64,000 nt of DNA from Sipunculus nudus (GCA_026874595.1 CM049311.1:20086176-20150175), one strand, 5' to 3'; counted from the first letter of the stretch, positions 24,560 through 36,095 are shown. Numbers and translations: made by a program. Notes: a model not told the origin generated them from the letters alone.

Positions 24560-25160
24560 AGCAGACAACTTATAGACGCTGGTGTCTTAAATTTAGCCTG
24601 CTTCTCATGTGTCTTTACGGGACATGGTTCGAAGACACTAGTGTCTTTCATTCGCTCTTCGTGACAACAGACTTCTATATCGTTCGTGAATAGACATAAT
24701 TAATTACTAATATACATTATTTTACAAATCTTATGTTTCATATTATGTGAATATTACCTTTAATTATTATCTCGAGTTTTACAGAACTGGGACACTTAAA
24801 ACAGCTCAATCGTGCATTTAGTCATGAGAGTCCTGCAAAAATAGAGCAAATTTAATATGGTATATTATTCTTAGATTGTGTTTATAGCAAAAGCAAGTAA
24901 GAAGCACTGGAGATAAATGTATTTATGAACCATTTCTTAAACTATAATAGTTTAAGACACCTGTGGAAAGACACCAAGACACATACTGTAAGACACCAAG
25001 ACACATACTGAAAGACACCAAGACAAATACTGTAAGACATATGTGTCTTTGTTGGCGTCTTACACAAGTCCTCTGAAGACACTTGATGCCCAGTTTAAGT
25101 CGCCAGTGTCTTACCTAAAGACACCAAACTAGGTTGAGACATGTCTCGGTTATTTACAGT
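24560..25160. repeat. Degenerate GTGTCTT/AAGACAC minisatellite, locus 2
   Basis: Two clusters. 24575-24655 has GTGTCTTTACGG and AGACACTAGTGTCTTTC (AGACACTAGTGTCT is a perfect 14-bp palindrome). 24955-25150 has AAGACACCAAGACACATACTG repeated with a unit of about 25-28 bp, switching orientation near 25040 to GTGTCTTTGTTGGCGTCTTAC. It shares its core with 18775-18985. Confidence 0.75.
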
Positions 25161-25299
25161 GTAACCAAAACGACTGGTCATTTTGGCAAATTTTTATTTG
25201 TCGAACATTAGGTTGCATTTATTTAACTAATTTTATTTTTTGACTATTTAAATAATTTTATTTGTTGACCACTGACCTAACAGATTGGTAACTTTAACA

Positions 25300-25440
25300 T
25301 TAGACACAAAAGTGCCCCTGATTAGTTGCGTGCATGCTTTACAAGCTGAAGGGTAAAAACGTCCGACTTGTATGCGAGCGGTCACATGTTCGATTCCACG
25401 ACCGGGCGGAATTTTCTTTCCCTGTTGAGACCCGCACCAA
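25300..25440 (+). repeat. Possible tRNA-derived SINE remnant
   Basis: GACTTGTATGCGAGCGGTCA followed by the B-box-like TGTTCGATTCCACGACC and GGGCGG resembles the 3' half of a tRNA-related SINE head. The A box is not convincing and no tail repeat was seen. The resemblance is partial. Confidence 0.35.
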
Positions 25441-25559
25441 AGCAAACCGAATCTGAAGAATAGCTTATAACAAGACTTCCACTAAATGCAGAGAGAAATA
25501 AATACCCTGAAAACGGGAGTGAAAGTAGCAGTGCACACGTAAACTAACTGGAATTGATT

Positions 25560-25790
25560 TATATGACCAATTTCTCACCTGATTAACCAATTTGTTCATG
25601 ATAGATCAACCGAGATATTGGTAAAATAGATCGAAACTAGTTGTGGTTAATATGTAACCAATCTAGATTAGTTAAGAATTTAACCGAAAAAGTTTGGTTG
25701 CTGTGACCAAGAGATTTGTTGGACACATGTCCACCAACTAGATTGGTTTAAATAACCAATAAATTGGTCGTGACAACCAATCTGTTTTTA
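25560..25790. repeat. AACCAA/TTGGTT degenerate repeat cluster
   Basis: About ten TTGGTT or AACCAA motifs in both orientations, spaced 10-30 bp (for example TAACCAATCTAGATTAGTT, AAAAGTTTGGTTG, AGATTGGTTTAAATAACCAA and AATTGGTCGTGACAACCAA). Many pairs form short inverted repeats. Related motifs precede it at 25155-25290. Confidence 0.5.
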
Positions 25791-26224
25791 GAGTGATCAT
25801 GAGTGATATGTTTTTACTCTGTAAATGCCATATTAAATCCTCCTTTATCTTTCGGGCTTTACATAAAGTTTCAATTTAATTGGTCCGTGCTTTCATTCCA
25901 TATAAAAAGAAACATACTTGAGTTTATTTTGAAGTGCTTGGAAAAACAGTCATCACTCATATTAATCGGGCACTAAACTGTGATTTTAACCATACATGTT
26001 TTCATATCATCTCTTGCCAGTTGTTTGTTACTGTAATGCCCACTACCAATAATGGTTGACCTATCCATTTTATTGCAAGTATGCTGATTTCGTTATACCT
26101 TAATCCTAGTGGTTTAATATTTTTTTTTCTTTACTTATTCTTAAAACTGACATGTGATAATTATCATATAGTTCTCAAATAACAAATAATGACATATCAT
26201 TTGCTTATTATCCCCTTTTTTTAA

Positions 26225-27060
26225 GTTGCAAAAGGGATATAGTAACGCCTGCGTTCGTGCGTCATTCTGTCGGTCCTACTGGAATTGGCTTGTGAATCGA
26301 TTTCAAGCAAAACCGTTTGATCAAAACCTTTCACATATGGCTCATCTACCTAAAAATGAAGAACCCTATCGATTTTGAGGTCACGGGGTCAAAGGTCACG
26401 GCCACAGGATCCACTTCTTGAAAAAGCATTCTGACCCATTTTAAGCGAAACCGTTTGACTGAAACCTTTCATTTTAAATTAAGGCTCATCTACCCATATA
26501 GATGAAGTCTCCTATCGATTTTGAGGTCACGGGGTCAATTGTCACGATCACAGGGCCCACTTCTCGAAAAAGGTTGTGCATCCATGTTCAGCCTAACCGT
26601 TTGACCAAAACCTTTCATCTTGCAAATTTGGCTCACCCACTCATGGGTGAAGAACCCTGTCGATTTTGAGGTAACGGGGTCAAAGGTCATGACCACAGGG
26701 CCCACTTCTTAAAAAAACTTGTGGACCCTAATAATGCCCAACCGTTTGACCAAAACCTCTCAACATGCAAATATGGTTATCCACCAAAAGAACCCTATCG
26801 ATTTTCAGGTCACGGGGTCAAAGGTCACGGCCACAGTGCCAACTTTTTTAAAAAGCTTGTGGACCCATTTTAGTCTAAGGTTTGACCAACACCTGTCAGT
26901 TTTATCTTGCTATATGGCTGACCCATCCATGGATGAAGAACCCTATTTAGTATGAGGTCACAGGAGCAAAGGTCAAGGCCAGAGTGCTGCCCTCCTTATT
27001 TTCACACTGTGTAATACACCCCTTCTAATTATGACCCGTGCGAGGGGATGATCCGCTTTG
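26225..27060. mobile_element. Minisatellite element, family D (about 140-bp monomer)
   Basis: Five monomers with AACCGTTTGACCAAAACCT variants near 26310, 26449, 26597, 26741 and 26876 (spacing 135-147 bp). Each also has CTATCGATTTTGAGGTCACG then GGGGTCAAAGGTCA and an ACAGGGCCCACTTC segment. The left flank has CCCCTTTTTTTAAG then GCAAAAGGG, an inverted pair that may mark an end. The right end may be TGTGCGAGGGGATGATCC-type sequence near 27035-27055. The ACGG microsatellite of other families is missing. Confidence 0.8.
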
Positions 27061-27299
27061 TGTCGCCCTTGTTAATTTATTGTGTAGGCCTACTCTTTTC
27101 CAGAATATTTAAATCCTTTAATAAACATGTTCGTGTGTTTCTGCCTGTAATAAAACTTTTCTCTCACAAATTAGACACTCAAAGTTTTTTTTCAAGAATG
27201 CCACATTTAGACACCGTTTGTCATGTGAGCCACTTTTGTTGACATAGACAACTGTTATACTTTATAAAGTCATAAAATTTGCTGCCCCCAATAAGATGC

Positions 27300-28115
27300 A
27301 CTATTTGCCGTTTTCGCCACCAGATGCCACTTCGAAGCTTATTATGAAAGTAGGATTGTCTGAAGGAAATCTGGACGTGCAATCCTTGTCACTTTAAAAA
27401 CATTAAAGAACCTCCCATTTCTTATTACACATGATTATTTATTGCATACAGAGTATTATCCAGCTGACGCCCATACAAAATTGAGAAGTCTTAAAATCTT
27501 CACAACATATTTATTTTTCTATGTAATCAAAGGCATTATCAAGATCTACTGACATTTTTCCCCTATGTAATCAAAGGCCTTATCAAGATCCTATGACGTT
27601 TTAAGAAAAATTGTATGATAGCTATAATGCTATTGATATTTTCTCATATTTATCTACCTTTGTGAATGATTGGCCGTTCTGTATGTCGGGGGGGGGGGGG
27701 GTCTGATCTTTTCTTTCACCGCAAGTCCGAACATATAGATTCTAAATAAATCAGGAATGGTGGATATTTACATTTGCATTAAACGAAAAGGAATGTGTAC
27801 AAGCACTACACAAATTTTATTTAGCAGATAAATTTACCAGTACCCTTACAGTAATATTATTTGATCTTGGTTCAACAGTATGTATGAATGAAGTAAACAC
27901 CAAAATGAAGTAATATCTTCTAGTTGCTTTGCATCATGTAAAAATTATATATTTAATGTCATTCATGACACCGATCTTATCTGTTTCACAAAGCGTTTGC
28001 ATCAGACATGTTTTATGTGAGCAGTAGGCTTGCTAGAAATGCCGCACGGCAGGCAGCTCAGGTCCCAGCAAGGCCCGCGTGGACCCAGTGGATAATGCCT
28101 ACTTATTGATATATA
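27300..28115. repeat. Dispersed repeat, copy 2 (partner at 10977-11740)
   Basis: Same order of landmarks as the 10.9-kb copy (CGCCACCAGATGCCAC, a GGACGTGCAAT stretch, TATCAAGATCTACTGACATT, AAACGAAAAGGAATGT, GGACCCAGTGGATA). It carries an extra tandem of TATGTAATCAAAGGC (27523 and 27562) and a poly-G run (27688-27701) absent from copy 1. Confidence 0.75.
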
Positions 28116-28129
28116 TAATTGACTTTGGT

Positions 28130-29690
28130 CTTACATATACGTTTGTCACGTCTGGACGTCTTTGGCCACGCCTCGCATTTACACGTGTTTGGTTTTGAAC
28201 TTTCGGTAATGATGCAAATTCGGTCCCCATGTTTGTTATTTTCCATATTACTTCATTGTGCAGACATATTTCAAATTATGTTTCGAATTGCTATCGCAGC
28301 GCCACTTATCGGCAACTTATACATCAAGTCAGAAAGCTTTATCCGCCCCCGAGTTCGAACGGTATGTTAAAGCGGCTTTTTTTGTTCGCCACAAGCAGTG
28401 TAAGAGGACAAAGGGTTCCAGATGTGGTTTCCCAGTTCGTCGAAAGCTATGTAAAGATAACGCTAATTTTGTTTATGTGTCAAATCTGTACATTTTCTGA
28501 GAATCAAAGTCAGACATTACAAAATATCAAGTTTTTCCCAGAGAATTAACACAAAATTTGATTCTATTAGTATTACTAAAAAATGTGTTAACTTGTTAAG
28601 TAAAGTTTGAATTAACTTGTTCGTAGTCTATTTTGTTGTTTATTAATTCACAAATCATCTTTAGGCATGTTATCAGGCATACTAATATGTCTATTTCTGT
28701 GGAACATAATGTTGACCTGTAACGGCTGTTTTCCACACGGATATAGAGGAGTTCGGCGTTTTCAGAATTATTTCTTACTGAAGTACAAACTTACACTAGC
28801 AACGTTACAGTAAGCAAAGGCTAAACAAGCCACTGAAAGAAACCAAAACCTGATTTCGACTCTACCCGAGTAACAGAGTTGCGTCGTTTTGATGAATAGG
28901 TACACGTTGCGACGAGACCATGCATGCAACTCGACAAAAACGGGTTTAGACCTGTTGAGAGTCATGTTGCTTCGGCGTTACGTTTAGTAAGCCGCTACTA
29001 TTACAAAGATATAAATCCACTTGAAACAATGTAACATATTCCCAAAGCGGAAGCCTTAAATGTTTCATTATTTTTGCTTCATGTTTCGGGAAAGCGTACA
29101 GTCGCACAGTCGTCCCAAGCCAGTGCCTAACATGTGGTCGGGGTCTTTGAACAAAAGTCACCTACACATGTACCATGTGACCTAAGAAACTGATCAACAA
29201 TATTACATATACATACAGAAGAAACCGTCCATGGAATAGACATTAGAAGAAAATGCAAAAAATACCAGTTTTATTTGTGAAAATATGGCCAATGATGGCC
29301 GTGACTTTTACGAAATAACCATGTATACTGAATGAAAGAATTTTAAAAAGTCTTTAAATCAAAGAGTATTTCATAAACATTATTGAAAATGAGGTGGCAC
29401 ATGCATGTTTAAGAAACAAATACCAGTACAAACGTATTAAATTTACGTTTTTACAGAAGTTTTACATTTTTAACTGCAGTAATGAGAAAAAAATCTCGAT
29501 TTTTAAACATTTAAATCAATATTAAGTGTTTGCAACTTTGGTGGTGCCACTCCACACGTGTACACATTACACTGTAACAACCCCGACGTGAATTTGGTGA
29601 ACATTTTCTCTACATCTGTTACATAGAAGGGCTAAATGTGTTGGTGAATATGTGTCAAGGACCTGAATCGCATGCAAGGCCCTGGACTTC
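28130..29690. other. No supported gene
   Basis: Three overlapping + strand open frames at 28119-28549 overlap in different frames. One (28258-28500) has a basic Cys-containing run CKRTKGSRCG and is GC-richer, with a possible donor AACG then GTATG at 28361, but no acceptor convinced me. The rest is AT-rich with no signal. Confidence 0.35.
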
Positions 29691-29692
29691 GC

Positions 29693-29775
29693 GCAAAAAA
29701 TAATAAAAGGTATGATTCTCAGGCACCGCCCGCGTCAATTCCCCCCCCCCCCCCCCCCATCAATTCCCGCGGGGG
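29693..29775 (+). mobile_element. MITE 'GGTATGGTTCTCAGG' end fragment with poly-C
   Basis: GGTATGATTCTCAGGCACCG then CCCGCGTCAATT is followed by a C18 run (29741-29758) and CATCAATTCCCGCG. The left end matches the intact copy at 51131; the rest is lost. Confidence 0.65.
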
Positions 29776-29861
29776 GGAGCAAGTATTAAATTTATTTATT
29801 GTGCACGTAAAGTAAAGGGCTAGACTGGTACCCCACTCCATTATATGGCACTCAGCCAATC

Positions 29862-29940
29862 ATAGAGACGGGCGCACAACGCCATCTTCAGTACTCCCAG
29901 TGCAACTCCTGGACTTCCGGTAGAATGGTTCCATCAATAT
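29862..29940. repeat. Dispersed repeat pair, copy 1
   Basis: GAGACGGGCGCACAACGCCA, TCTTCAGTACTCCCAG and CTTCCGGTAGAATGGTTCC match 30693-30770 almost base for base. The two copies are 830 bp apart in the same orientation. Confidence 0.8.
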
Positions 29941-30689
29941 GCATGCTCATTCCGGTTTTCATGGACAATTTCTATGAGATAATTCTGTTAGATGATTCCT
30001 TTTTGTTGCGGGTGAAATGTCCTGTTTTAAAAAAATATAAACAAAAGCACGTGCCTTATGAGTGATATTCGGATATTTTTTTCGACCATACAGTTCATTT
30101 CATTTAGCGTTTCTGATGAAATTTTACGTCAAAATATGACAATTTTTGGAATATTCTGTCGGGTAAACAAGTAAGGGTTCATCCAAAAAAATACAATATT
30201 TACCGTTTCGATCATTGCTCTATTCCGCTTCGTAAGCCGGTTACAACTTACAATGCTCGGAGGTTCAACCAGAACAGAAACCCTGGCTAGATTTATTGTA
30301 ATGAGCCGTCACAAAATTAGAGGGGGTTGGGGTGTTAATCAACCGATGGAGAGGAAAACAGCCGAATTAAGACAGTAAACAATAACAAACAGTTTAATCG
30401 AGCTCTTACAGTATAGGTTGATGCCTATCCCTTGGCTACTTCACAGCAGCTCAACCACGTCTTAGGCTAAGGTATCCCTCCAAATCGCCGTGACTCGAAA
30501 AAACCAGCGTTTTACACAAAATAACCTCTTCCACCATCAAAGCCCTCTCGATCCCCACTCCGCTGCCGTGTCCAGTCCGTGTCAAATCCTATTGGACCAT
30601 TCTACAGTATCAACTTACATTTTACGGGGGAAAAGCTAAACAAAAATAGAAAATATTCTTCCAAATTCCATTCAGCCACATTTTTTTTT

Positions 30690-30793
30690 ATTAGAGACGG
30701 GCGCAAAACGCCATCTTCAGTACTCCCAGTTGCAAATCCTGACCATCCGGTACACTGGTTCCAACTGGAATGTGCAACCCCCCCCCCCCCCCC
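30690..30793. repeat. Dispersed repeat pair, copy 2, ending in poly-C
   Basis: TTAGAGACGGGCGCAAAACG and GCCATCTTCAGTACTCCCAG match copy 1 at 29862. This copy continues into a C15 run at 30779-30793. Pro-rich open frames here follow from the poly-C run. Confidence 0.8.
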
Positions 30794-31388
30794 AACACAC
30801 AGATTTTAGTAAACAGGTAAAGCCCAGAAATGCACAATACAATAGAAACATGAAACCTGTGTTTTACCATGGCATACAAGTGTTTGTGGATGCACGTTTA
30901 ACACGTACAAAGATTTAAATATAGCATGGGTATGATACAATTAATATTCAGCTAGTTATGCTTGTTTTAATATTCAATACTCGATCCTTTAAGTTTGTAG
31001 AGAAATTATTCGTGACAGGATATAAAGGAGAAAATAGCTGATCATGTTTACCACAGTACCCTGGCCATGTATATAAATTTATCAATTGTGCATAACATTA
31101 ATGTAAGCCTGTCTTTTAATAAGAACAGCTAGAATGGGATCTGCACCATGGTACATGTATGTGTCGCATTAAAAATAACATCGTGTGTAAACGGCAAACG
31201 TTTCGTATACCGAAATGTATCTGTGCATGTTTATGATGATGTTTTGGATGGTGTTAGTGTATGTGGTGATGATGAACTTTTTTACTTATTTTTGTAGAGC
31301 TTGCGGAAGTTTTTCTTCATATTCATGTTTCAACGGCCTTGTTTCGTGGCCATATACACACAGTTTAAAAGCTAATATGAGCTTGAAA

Positions 31389-31390
<2 letters not shown>

Positions 31391-31445
<55 letters not shown>
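31391..31445. repeat. (TA)n microsatellite
   Basis: A pure AT dinucleotide run of about 55 bp. Confidence 0.95.
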
Positions 31446-31451
<6 letters not shown>

Positions 31452-31499
31452 CATAAGCTTTGGAACGTTCTTAAAAAAAGGGATGGGGCGCATATATAT

Positions 31500-32090
31500 A
31501 TATGGTAGGGGCACCGCTCACACAGTTTGAAAAAAAAATAAACATAAAATATGCGTTTTCAGTGCAGTATTTTTACCAATTTTCTGTATTGAATTACATG
31601 CTGCACCACACCAAAAATTATTAAATAATGAATTAACCAAATCATGTGTAAATTGCATTGATAATATTTATACCCTTATATGGTTTTCTTCAAATTTCAA
31701 TAAAAAAATTCGATCCGTTACTGGGTTTTTAATTTAATTCAAAACCATAGGCGTGCAGGGTATAAAGCACGAAATAAATATAGACCTATACTAAGAGCAA
31801 AAGGATATACCATTTTCAAACTTACTTTTAGTTGTAATTTTCAAATAAATATTACCACTAACAATTTATTTACAGAAAACCGACCTGATGTCAGTAATAT
31901 ATAATTACACATTGAGCAGTACAAATAATACGTTATATTCCAAATCAGACCTCTCCATAAGGTTATCAATTTAAATATTACGCATACAAGTATAGGACTA
32001 TATTTCCAACCGTTTTCACTTAAATAAATTGTATTATATTCATTCACCTGTGAAAATTACACAGTAATGACCTATATTAATTAACACACT
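31500..32090. other. AT-rich intergenic or intronic stretch
   Basis: Very AT-rich; no frame with coding character and no repeat recognised. Confidence 0.4.
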
Positions 32091-32095
32091 CGATT

Positions 32096-33336
32096 AACAA
32101 GTGACCCATGGGCCATGACGCTCAGCCGACTGGGAAGAAGTTCGCAAAAGGAAATTTTATCATCTGAATGGTAGTATATACCGATTCAACTGAAGCATCA
32201 AACAGATTTACCAACAGGCAAAGATTTTGTCTGTATTTATATATCTCTAAAATAGAGAAAAAAATGTGTAAAATTTAAAAAAAATACAGGTGGTTCCACC
32301 AGTCTGCAGAAACTAATATAAAAAAACATGGTCAATATCCATGCAAAGAATCATGGTGATCTCTGCATTAGTTGTTTAGATACTTCAGCTTTTGTATCAA
32401 ATTTTCCATTATTTGAGGGATACTTCGGAGTCCTATAGCTTGAAGGACATGGGAAACAGAGACCTAATTTCAGGTTTCCACAGACACTTTTCATGGGCCT
32501 CCTTGCATTACAAGAATGAAGAATCTAGGTCCAGTTGTTACGATTTGTACCCTATTGACAGATAACAACATGTTTAAACGTCTCAAAAAATATTTTTTTT
32601 AAAAATTCGTAAAAATCTGAAAAAAATAGAGGTGGCGCACCCAGTCTGCAGAAACTGGTGGAACACCTCATGATCAATATGTATGCCAAATATCATGAAC
32701 ATCAGTTTTGTAGTTATTGAGATACTGCAGTTTTTGTATCAAATTTTTCATTATTCTAGGGGGTATTTTGGAGCCATACAGCTTAAAGGATATGGTAACA
32801 GAGACCTAATTTCAGGTTTCCATGGAGACTTTTCATGGGTCTCCCTGTGTCAAGAATGAAGATTCTTGGTCCAGTTGTTATAATTTGTGCCCTGTTAACA
32901 GATGTTCATATCTTTAAAGGTCCCAAAAATTGAGAAAAAAAATCGTAAAAACACCCGAACAAATACAGATGGTGCTACCAGTCTGCAGGAACTGATGGAA
33001 CATCTCATGATCAATATGTATGCCAAAAATCATAACCATCAGTGATGTAGTTAATGAGATATTGAAGTTTTTGTATGAAATTTTAGACTATTCTGGGGGT
33101 ACTTTGGGGCCCTATAGCTCAAAGGATATGGGTAACGGAGACCTAATTTCTTGTTTCCAAGGAGATTTTTCATGGACCTCCAAGGATGTCAAGTAACAAG
33201 TTTCTAGGTCCAGCGGTTACGATTTGTGCCAGGTTAACGGACGGACGGACAAACGGACGGACGGACAGACAGACAGACGGACGACGGACAAAGGGTGATC
33301 GCTAAAGCTCAGATGACTTACAGTCAGCTGAGCTAA
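32096..33336. mobile_element. Minisatellite element, family B (best complete copy)
   Basis: Left end AACAAGTGACCCATGGGCCA then GACGCTCAGCCGACTGG. About 140 bp of unique sequence follows, then 2.5-3 monomers (GGTGGTTCCACCAGTCTGCAG 32291, GGTGGCGCACCCAGTCTGCAG 32633, a variant near 32969). Next comes an ACGG/ACAG microsatellite about 33236-33290, then the tail TGATCGCTAAAGCTCAGATG ending CAGTCAGCTGAGCTAA at 33335. Near the left end GCTCAGCCGACT mirrors AGTCAGCTGAGC at the right, a subterminal inverted repeat. There is no coding capacity, so movement would need proteins supplied elsewhere. It resembles pearl and Helentron-associated elements; the class is an inference. Confidence 0.8.
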
Positions 33337-33458
33337 AAAAATGTAGTCACAGTCGTATCCACGTGAGGTATGTAGACTGAGAAGAAATACAATAGATTTT
33401 CCATTGAAATTATTTGAATTTACATCACTTCACAAAGAAAGGTCACACTGACCGAAAG

Positions 33459-33470
33459 GGGGGGGGGGCT

Positions 33471-33522
<52 letters not shown>
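33459..33522. repeat. Poly-G and (TA)n tract
   Basis: G10 at about 33459-33468 followed by (TA)n to 33522. Confidence 0.95.
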
Positions 33523-33523
<1 letters not shown>

Positions 33524-33749
33524 AAGTCTAACGTGTAGGGTAAAGTATATAACTCATAATGGAAATTAGTATCTTACTACTATATATTCACAAGAAAAGA
33601 AAAGGCGTGCAATCTAGAATGAGCAGACAGGAATTAATAAATCATGGAGTGAAACAGGAAACGGACCGGAACCAAGAGTCATTATTAGTGTTTCTACTTA
33701 TATATAAATTGAAATATTTAAAAAGCAAGGTAAGGTGCAAATGGAAATC

Positions 33750-34050
33750 AATGGCCGGAGGGTATGGGTTCATTCCCGTTCGTGTGTTTATGTGTTTGTC
33801 ACAATATAACTCACGCAGTCATGAATGGAATCTTATGAGTTCAAGGAAGGGCCAAGGAAGAAACGATTATATTTTAGTGTGTATTCGGCACATGATCTGG
33901 ATTCTGGAACGTCATCAAAGAATATTCACACATGTTGTCAGTGTGTTCAGTCGTTTATGCACGAACGAACCAGGAAATATGGGCCGGTAAACTGAATGGC
34001 GGAGGCTTGCATTCATTAGAATGCAGATTTCTAGATTGTTTTATGGTTAT
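33750..34050. repeat. Dispersed repeat pieces shared with 35370-35890
   Basis: GGGTTCATTCCCGTTCG (33766) matches GCGTTCATCCCCGTTCG (35386), and GGCGGAGGCTTGCATTCATT then AGAATGCAGATTTCTAG (33997) matches 35852-35888. A 143-codon + strand open frame (33559-33990) ends here; it has no recognisable domain and overlaps these repeats, so I did not call it. Confidence 0.5.
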
Positions 34051-35040
34051 AACTGTCGGTTGGTACTTTTGAGCTGTACTTTTTTTATCTGCGAATTCCT
34101 ATACGAACACAGATTTTCTTGTAGGACTACATTTAAATGCAATTGCAAATAAACAATATCTAAATGCATATTTCGTTAGACCCGCACCGGTTATCGATTT
34201 GAATGGGCGACGAGAAATTGCACATCACCGGAATTATGCTACTATCGAGGTATGTATATTGGAGCATTTCGGAAATCCAGTCGAAGTACATACAAGTGAT
34301 TATATTTATTAACAGTCACTACAATAATGCTTTGAAATACATGTATTTATTTGCTGCTTTACTGCTTCACATACTGAAATTAAATGTCGTTTGGAGCCAA
34401 TGGAGCAACGAAAAAGCGGTAACGATGGCACATCATGGATTTTGCATACAATTTGTATTCAAAGTGTATAATGGAATATGATTTAATCTCAGGACACAGT
34501 AGCCTCCGTTTGATCGCCTCCATGTTAATTGTTACGATAAAGCATACTTTGGCTGATTCAAAATTTTCACTTCTTTTCATACGCAGAACATAATCTTTTT
34601 TCTTTTCATTTTGATGTCTTCATCTCAAACGAAATTAACAACAGACAAACTGTAAATGTGTTTAAACATGAGAGGGGGAAAATTACTCGTTTTAATGCTC
34701 CAACTGAACTTGAATAAGAAATGCTTATATTAATCAACATATTTACTATCCAAAGGTCAAAGTGTTTAACATTGTTTAGGGACAATTCTTCATTAGAAGT
34801 TGTTGTGCCAGAAGTTGTCTTTTGCAAATCAATACCAAATAGATGTCTAAATGTTACTGCTCCGCAAAGTCATAAGTAAAAATAAATATCTGATACATCC
34901 ACAACATATAATAAATCTTGTTTAGACATTTCTCACACGTTTTTAGTTGAAATACGAATATATCTAACACTGGACCTCTTTCTAACGCTGCCAAGTGCAG
35001 CTGAGCAAATCCGTAAACAACAGTTGATACAGCGACTATA

Positions 35041-35115
35041 TATATATATAGAATATCGATTTTCCATTCATGGTTAATTACACCATTAATATATCTTATA
35101 TATATATATATACAT
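35041..35115. repeat. Short (TA)n tracts
   Basis: Two short TA runs at about 35038-35050 and 35098-35112. Confidence 0.8.
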
Positions 35116-35413
35116 ATTAGTATTGACCGAGCTCGCTTTTACCTAGGATCCATGTCTGAATTCGTGAAAAAAGTGGACCAAGCCCGGATGTCGAGTAAAG
35201 TCAGAACTGGAGTCGTATATATCTGACTTGGGTATATTTTGATCTTACAAACAAGAAATGACAAATTATTCCTCTGTATGAGAAGCCTAGGAGACTGTGC
35301 CTGTGCAAAATCACATAACATGATCTGCAAGACAATAACAACTCTTTTTTTTTGTATATAGTGATTGCCTCGGCCAGGAGAGTATGCGTTCATCCCCGTT
35401 CGACGAAGTCATT

Positions 35414-35687
35414 TCAAACGACCCATTAATAAAAACGGTAATACCGTTATCACCGCAAAAGGTTATCCAGGTAGCTTGTATTGATGGTTGAAAACAATGG
35501 AAATTGGATGGATTTGATTCTGTAACTCCCGTAGTATTGAACGACCATATGGATTATGCATAAAAGGAAGATAAAGCGAGTATACGCGTAACTTCCCTTA
35601 TTATCCCACGAAAGGTTTTGGCTGAGTTGCCTACCTTGTCATATTACAAGTATACGGTATTACCGTTTTATTATTGGATCGTTTGAC
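35414..35687. mobile_element. MITE with about 35-bp terminal inverted repeats
   Basis: Left end TCAAACGACCCATTAATAAA then AACGGTAATACCGTT. The right end, reverse-complemented, reads TCAAACGATCCAATAATAAA then ACGGTAATACCGTAT. The element is 274 bp and has no coding capacity. Each terminus carries its own small palindrome, AACGGTA-A-TACCGTT. I saw no convincing target-site duplication. Confidence 0.75.
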
Positions 35688-36034
35688 CTGATTTTGCGTA
35701 GTATCTCTAAAGACATTGGAGGTATGAAGTCTTTTTTATAAATAGGGATTCAAGCGCCTGTGAGTAAATGAATGGGCCTGCAAATACGGGCCGAATCAGT
35801 GAATGCAAAAATGTTTTTTTGTGCATTCCACAATAGGAACCACCTACATGGCAGAGGCTTGCATTCCTTAGAATGCAGATTTCTAGTTTTAACCTAATGC
35901 GCTCTTGCACATGTAGTTTTTCTCGATATAACTGTATAAATAAAAATTCTCGCTCTTGTTCGGTCTTATAAGACAACAAATGTTAACGGTCAGCGGCATC
36001 AAACATATCGTTTGCATATTTACAATCACACACA

Positions 36035-36095
36035 CTCACATATATATAAATACATATATATATACACACATATATATCTACACACAAATATATAA
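36035..36095. repeat. Mixed (CA)n/(TA)n microsatellite
   Basis: Interrupted ACACAC and TATATA runs just downstream of the last exon of the minus-strand lectin-like gene. Confidence 0.8.

Noticed and set aside
25366-25430. A functional tRNA gene
   Set aside because: Only a B-box-like segment is present; no full cloverleaf can be drawn, so it is listed as a possible SINE remnant.
28119-28549. Three overlapping open frames as exons
   Set aside because: They overlap in different frames and lack a convincing acceptor; at most one could be real, and I could not choose.
33559-33990. 143-codon + strand open frame as a gene
   Set aside because: No domain, no splice or start context, and overlap with dispersed repeats also found at 35370-35890. 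A frame of this length is uncommon but possible by chance in 64 kb.
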